Positions 30,078 to 33,497 of a stretch of DNA of 33,497 nt are shown in pieces. The stretch's first letter is position 1. Each line of letters starts with the position of its first letter. The notes below the pieces were generated by a model. That model was given only the letters and a program-made list of their open reading frames with translations, made no database searches and was not told where the DNA came from. Both the position numbers and the translations under genes were made by a program. Source of the stretch: JAJPXI01 sp045595705 (GTDB taxonomy: Bacteria; Bacillota; Clostridia; Oscillospirales; Oscillospiraceae); assembly GCA_045595705.1 (NCBI GenBank), contig JAZOBA010000035.1, positions 1-33,497 of the forward strand, written 5' to 3'.

Positions 30078-31199
30078 TTATTTGGTAGCCCAGTTTCCGG
30101 TGGCGGCAGCAGTCAGATAGGCATTGATGAAGCTGTCCAAATCGCCGTCCATGACGCCGTTGATGTTGCTGGTTTCGTAGGCGGTGCGGGTGTCCTTAAC
30201 CATCTGGTAAGGCATGAAGACGTAGGAGCGGATCTGGCTTCCCCATTCGATCTTCAGCTGGACGCCCTTCAAGTCGGAGATCTTTTCGGCCTTTTCCTGC
30301 ATCTGCAGTTCCACCAGCTTGGCGCGCAGCATGCGCATACAGTTGTCCTTGTTCTGGAACTGAGAACGCTCCTGCTGGCTGGCCACCACGACGCCGGTGG
30401 GTTTGTGGATCAGTCGTACGGCAGAGGAAGTCTTGTTGACGTGCTGGCCGCCGGCACCGGATGCACGGTAAACCTGCATCTCGATGTCTTCGGGGCGGAT
30501 CTCGATTTCCACGTCTTCGGGAAGGTCGGGCATGATCTCCACTGAAGCAAAGGAGGTCTGACGGCGAGCATTGGCATCAAAGGGGGACACGCGCACCAGA
30601 CGGTGCACACCGTGCTCGCCCTTCAGGTAGCCGTAAACATTTTCACCCTCGATCATGATGGTGGCCGACTTGATGCCGGCTTCGTCACCGTCCTGATAAT
30701 CCATGATTTCGTAGGTGAAGCCATGGCGTTCCACCCAGCGGGTGTACATACGGTAGAGCATCTGGGCCCAGTCCTGTGCCTCGGTGCCGCCGGCGCCGGG
30801 ATGAATGGTCAGAATGACGTTGGAACTGTCGTACTCGCCGGTCAGCAGGGTGGCAAGACGGGCCTGCTCCATTTCATTTTCCAGAGCGGCAAAGCCCTCT
30901 TCCAGCTCGGGGACCAGAGACTCGTCCTCAAATTCGTTGCCCATCTCACACAGGGCCATCAAATCGTCCCAATGGCTCTTGCGTTTGTTCTGGGCGTCCA
31001 CCTTGTCCTGCAGACGCTTGAGACGCTGCTGTACCTTCTGGGCTTTCTCCAGATTGTCCCAAAAGCCGTCGGCGGCGCTTTGGGCCTGCAGCATATCGAT
31101 CTCACGCTCGGCGGCATTCAGGTTGAGAGCCTGATCCAGATCGTCCAGAGCGGGGCGGATGTTGTTCAGTTTTACTTTGTATTCATCAAATTGAAGCAT
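30078..31199 (-). CDS. prfB: Peptide chain release factor 2
   Basis: RF2 recognises UGA and UAA and triggers peptide release. The 373-residue protein has the RF2-specific tripeptide anticodon SPF near residue 204 (RVSPFDANARRQTS) and the catalytic GGQ near 249 (GAGGQHVNKTSSAVRL). The whole protein is encoded in one uninterrupted frame: where most prfB genes carry the autoregulatory CTTTGAC +1 frameshift site (about codon 25), this gene reads CTC AAC (31122-31127). It therefore lacks the usual feedback on UGA termination. A strong promoter lies about 56 nt upstream; the ribosome binding site is weak. Confidence 0.96.
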   Translation of the reverse strand: MLQFDEYKVKLNNIRPALDDLDQALNLNAAEREIDMLQAQSAADGFWDNLEKAQKVQQRLKRLQDKVDAQNKRKSHWDDLMALCEMGNEFEDESLVPELEEGFAALENEMEQARLATLLTGEYDSSNVILTIHPGAGGTEAQDWAQMLYRMYTRWVERHGFTYEIMDYQDGDEAGIKSATIMIEGENVYGYLKGEHGVHRLVRVSPFDANARRQTSFASVEIMPDLPEDVEIEIRPEDIEMQVYRASGAGGQHVNKTSSAVRLIHKPTGVVVASQQERSQFQNKDNCMRMLRAKLVELQMQEKAEKISDLKGVQLKIEWGSQIRSYVFMPYQMVKDTRTAYETSNINGVMDGDLDSFINAYLTAAATGNWATK

Positions 31200-31254
31200 G
31201 ATTCACACACTCGTTTCTTTGGGGTATATTTTTGAGCATAATTTTAACCATATC

Positions 31255-31283
31255 ATTATATAAGAACACCCTGGAAATGTAAA
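31255..31283 (-). promoter_or_regulatory. Promoter of prfB
   Basis: Minus-strand -35 TTTACA (31278-31283), a 17-bp spacer and a perfect -10 TATAAT (31255-31260). Confidence 0.75.
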
Positions 31284-31310
31284 GAAAAAATAATACCTGC
31301 GCCCAAAGGA

Positions 31311-31349
31311 AAACGACCGTCGCATGCCACAGAAGGCGGACGGTCGTTT
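31311..31349 (-). terminator. Terminator upstream of prfB
   Basis: Arms 31311-31321 and 31339-31349 form a perfect 11-bp stem with a 17-nt loop, followed on the minus strand by TTTTCCTTT. It would end transcription from mobA and the small ORF. Confidence 0.7.
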
Positions 31350-31359
31350 CGGAGTAGAT

Positions 31360-31476
31360 TTATCGTTCGCTGGCGTTCCATTCGGGACAGTGGAGGAAAA
31401 TCAGATCGTCCACATCGCCGGCCGATTCCAAAGGAGGGGCAGTCGCCGCAAGGGCAGAGTTTACGCATTCATCCAT
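31360..31476 (-). CDS. Possible 38-residue protein downstream of mobA
   Basis: An ATG at 31476 follows GGAAAGGAACC at good spacing and opens a 38-codon frame ending just before a terminator. The peptide starts MDECVNSALAATAPP and is acidic, with two cysteines (residue 4 and one near residue 30) and no membrane segment. It sits about 90 nt after the mobA stop. I do not recognise it. The ribosome binding site and position before the terminator are the only support; chance is a real alternative. The rest of 31200-31567 holds the prfB promoter, the terminator and nothing else I can identify. Confidence 0.35.
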   Translation of the reverse strand: MDECVNSALAATAPPLESAGDVDDLIFLHCPEWNASER

Positions 31477-31567
31477 AACCGGTTCCTTTCCACACAAAAA
31501 ATCACGTATAGGCCAGTATATGTCCGTGTGCGGAAAAAATGCATCGAAATGCCGCGGCAGGAAGAAT

Positions 31568-32146
31568 TTACAGGCGCTGCAGCGCCTTTGTGTACTCCTC
31601 CGGGTCATTGACGTTGGACAGGATGCGTGCGAGGTCGAATTGGGACAGTTGCTCGGCGTGCAGTTCCAGTGTGTCCAACTGCCCAATGACGCTGTACATG
31701 GAGCGGCGGCCCTCTTCCAGCGCCGTTTGGATGGCGGGAAGACAGCGGGAAGAATAGACGGCAAACAGAGGTTCGGGACCCTTGTCGCTGCGAATCAGGC
31801 AGATGTCATGGCTGCCGAGTTGCTCCACCAGGTGGCAGGCCAGTGCAGGGTTGCCGAAGGGCAGGTCGGTGCCGGTTAGGAAAATCACATCGGCGCCGGT
31901 GTCCAGAAAAGCGGCTTCCAGTCCGGCCATGGGGCCCTCGCCGGGACGGCGGTCCACTACTTCCATGGCGCCAGCGGTATCAAAGCGCCCGGCCTCGTTC
32001 AGCGACACGGCGGTCAGGTCAAAATGGGGTTGATAGGTATGCACCAGATGGGAGAGCATGGTTTCCTCTCCAAAGGGCAGCGCGGCTTTGTCGCGACCCA
32101 TGCGGCGGGACATGCCCCCCGCCAGAATGACAGCGGCAGTTTTCAA
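31568..32146 (-). CDS. mobA: Molybdenum cofactor guanylyltransferase (MobA-like)
   Basis: MobA links GMP from GTP to molybdopterin to make the guanine dinucleotide cofactor. The likely start is TTG at 32146, eight bases after an AGGAGG, giving 192 residues that begin at the nucleotide-binding motif. This motif, ILAGGMSRRMGRDKAALPF, is typical of MobA-type nucleotidyltransferases, and later TGTDLPFGNP holds the metal-binding Asp. An upstream ATG (32347) would add a stretch unlike the family. No other cofactor genes or molybdoenzymes are in the window, so related nucleotidyltransferase roles cannot be excluded. Confidence 0.88.
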   Translation of the reverse strand: MKTAAVILAGGMSRRMGRDKAALPFGEETMLSHLVHTYQPHFDLTAVSLNEAGRFDTAGAMEVVDRRPGEGPMAGLEAAFLDTGADVIFLTGTDLPFGNPALACHLVEQLGSHDICLIRSDKGPEPLFAVYSSRCLPAIQTALEEGRRSMYSVIGQLDTLELHAEQLSQFDLARILSNVNDPEEYTKALQRL

Positions 32147-32180
32147 CCCTGACGCCTCCTTGCGTATTGTGATTAAATTT

Positions 32181-32209
32181 ATTTTACCAAAAAAACCGAG
32201 GGGATGCAA
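32181..32209 (-). promoter_or_regulatory. Promoter candidate for mobA
   Basis: Minus-strand -35 TTGCAT (32204-32209), a 17-bp spacer and -10 TAAAAT (32181-32186), 35 nt before the TTG start. This placement supports the short mobA over the longer ATG version. Confidence 0.6.
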
Positions 32210-32270
32210 ATGTATAAAACAGGGTCTTTTCCATATCCTTGAACCAGATTGATTTCCGGGAGGAGTGGCA

Positions 32271-33437
32271 ATGAAAAGATCTTGTGCGGTTGTTGCCGTG
32301 CTGGCAATGCTTGCTGGGTTGTGTATTGTTCCGGCACAGGCGGCCAATGCCGCAAAGACTGTGGCAGGTACTCCAACAGTAGATGCCCCGGCGGTGCTTC
32401 TGATGGAGAAGGAGACGGGGTCCGTCCTTTACGAGAAAAATTCCCACGAAAAGCGGGAGCCGGCCAGCGTGACCAAGGTTATGACACTGCTGTTGGTTAT
32501 GGAGGCCATTGACAGCGGTAAGCTGAACTATGAGGACATGGTGACTGTGTCAGCCCATGCGGCTTCCATGGGGGGCTCGCAGGTGTATATGAAGGAATAC
32601 GAGCAGATGACCGTCCGGGATATGCTCAAGGCGGTGGCGGTGGTGTCGGCCAATGACGGTTCGGTGGCACTGGCCGAGCATCTGGCCGGCAGTGAGGAAG
32701 CCTTTGTGGCGCAAATGAACGCCCGCGCCGCCCAGCTGGGCATGGCAGATACTTGCTTTGTCAACTGCACCGGTCTGCCGGCAGCCGGGCACCTGACCAG
32801 TGCTCACGATATTGCACTTATGAGCCGGGAACTGGTTCTGCACCATCCTGACCTGCGGCAGTTCACCACCATCTGGATGGATACCATTCGGGATGGGCAG
32901 TTCCAACTTTCCAACACCAACAAGTTGGTGCGCTTTTACGAGGGTGCAACCGGGTTGAAAACCGGCTCCACCGACGCCGCCCGGTTCTGCCTTTCGGCCA
33001 CTGCGGAGCGAGGGGGCATGGAACTGATTGCCGTTGTTCTGGGGGCAGAAACCTCGGAAAAACGCTTTGAAAGCGCAAAAAGTATGCTCAATTTCGGCTT
33101 TGCCAACTACACCCTGATGGACGTCCGACCCGGGCAGGCCCTGCCGCCGGTGGATGTGCTCATGGGGGTGGAACAGACGGTGCAGCCGGTGCCGGAGCGG
33201 TCCTCCCGTATTCTGGTGGAAAAATCTGCTCTGGACAAGGTGACTACCGAACTGAAACTGGCTGCAGATGTGGAGGCTCCCGTGGAGGCGGGGCAGAAAC
33301 TGGGCTGCATGTTGGTCCGGGTGGACGGTGTGGAGCGGGAAGAGATCCCCATTGTGGCCGGCAGTTCGGTGGAACGGCTGACGGTCGGCGGAATTTTCAC
33401 GCGATTTTTGGAATTACTATTTTTGAAAAAAGGGTAA
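32271..33437 (+). CDS. D-alanyl-D-alanine carboxypeptidase (DacF/PBP5 type)
   Basis: This low-molecular-weight penicillin-binding protein trims the terminal D-Ala of peptidoglycan stem peptides. The 388-residue protein has a signal peptide (about 1-24, ending in PAQA). The serine peptidase S11 motifs are S66-V-T-K69, S126-A-N128 and K230-T-G232. A C-terminal beta domain follows, ending in an amphipathic tail (FTRFLELLFLKKG) that anchors the enzyme to the outer face of the membrane. The ATG at 32271 has a GGGAGGAG ribosome binding site at good spacing; a GTG two codons earlier lies inside that site. It is divergent from mobA. Confidence 0.95.
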   Translation: MKRSCAVVAVLAMLAGLCIVPAQAANAAKTVAGTPTVDAPAVLLMEKETGSVLYEKNSHEKREPASVTKVMTLLLVMEAIDSGKLNYEDMVTVSAHAASMGGSQVYMKEYEQMTVRDMLKAVAVVSANDGSVALAEHLAGSEEAFVAQMNARAAQLGMADTCFVNCTGLPAAGHLTSAHDIALMSRELVLHHPDLRQFTTIWMDTIRDGQFQLSNTNKLVRFYEGATGLKTGSTDAARFCLSATAERGGMELIAVVLGAETSEKRFESAKSMLNFGFANYTLMDVRPGQALPPVDVLMGVEQTVQPVPERSSRILVEKSALDKVTTELKLAADVEAPVEAGQKLGCMLVRVDGVEREEIPIVAGSSVERLTVGGIFTRFLELLFLKKG

Positions 33438-33479
33438 AACACGTGCGCTCCGGGGTAAAAGCCGGGGCGCACGGTGTTT
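33437..33479 (+). terminator. Terminator after the carboxypeptidase gene
   Basis: Arms 33437-33453 and 33462-33479 form a long GC-rich stem with one G bulge and one G-U pair, beginning at the last base of the stop codon and ending in TTTG. Confidence 0.7.
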
Positions 33480-33497
33480 GTAGGGGTCTCTTTTCCG

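Noticed and set aside
32147..32347. N-terminal extension of mobA from the upstream ATG
   Set aside because: The added residues do not resemble the family, the promoter lies within this stretch, and a TTG with a good AGGAGG gives the normal protein.

Overview
The window reads as a chromosomal segment of a fairly GC-rich anaerobic Clostridia member, most like the Oscillospiraceae/Ruminococcaceae. The grounds are an electron-bifurcating type [FeFe] hydrogenase cluster, a yabM-yabN-HU-yabO block, Firmicutes-type promoters and ribosome binding sites, occasional TTG starts, and short intergenic gaps with strong hairpin terminators. I could not run any search, so the taxon is an inference. No rRNA, tRNA, CRISPR array, transposase or phage gene was seen.

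Layout. 1-720: two hairpins and a visibly AT-rich HIT-family gene on the minus strand. 807-3875: glycerol kinase and an unusual Cys-rich FAD oxidoreductase. 3876-4083: an AT-rich gap with a same-strand group of DnaA-box-like 9-mers, followed by mnmE. 5503-6187: an Xre-type repressor with a small membrane protein and a palindromic operator candidate. 6211-8617: serC-serA serine biosynthesis operon with a near-consensus promoter.

8800-17270 is the centrepiece. A first block encodes a DRTGG protein, an RsbT-like ATPase, a HydS-type (putative sensory) [FeFe] hydrogenase, a second DRTGG protein and a PHP-domain phosphoesterase. A terminator and a new promoter follow. The second block encodes HydC (NuoE-like), a HATPase-only protein, a three-Cys ferredoxin-like protein, HydB (NuoF-like) and HydA, the catalytic hydrogenase that would couple NADH and reduced ferredoxin to H2. 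The two blocks together look like an enzyme plus its own redox- or H2-sensing apparatus, and this is the best candidate in the window for a poorly described system.

17285-18290: a proline/threonine-repeat lipoprotein converging on the hydrogenase operon. 18344-23910: purine nucleoside phosphorylase, an MTA/SAH-type deaminase, a SpoVB/MurJ-like flippase, MazG, HU and the S4 protein RqcP. 23917-31283 (minus strand): an iron-sulfur flavoprotein, a flavodoxin-fold reductase, signal peptidase I, a membrane-inserted SMC-like ATPase with its SbcD-like nuclease, the YmdB phosphodiesterase, and RF2 without the usual programmed frameshift. 31311-33479: a possible 38-residue ORF, mobA (TTG start) and a D,D-carboxypeptidase.
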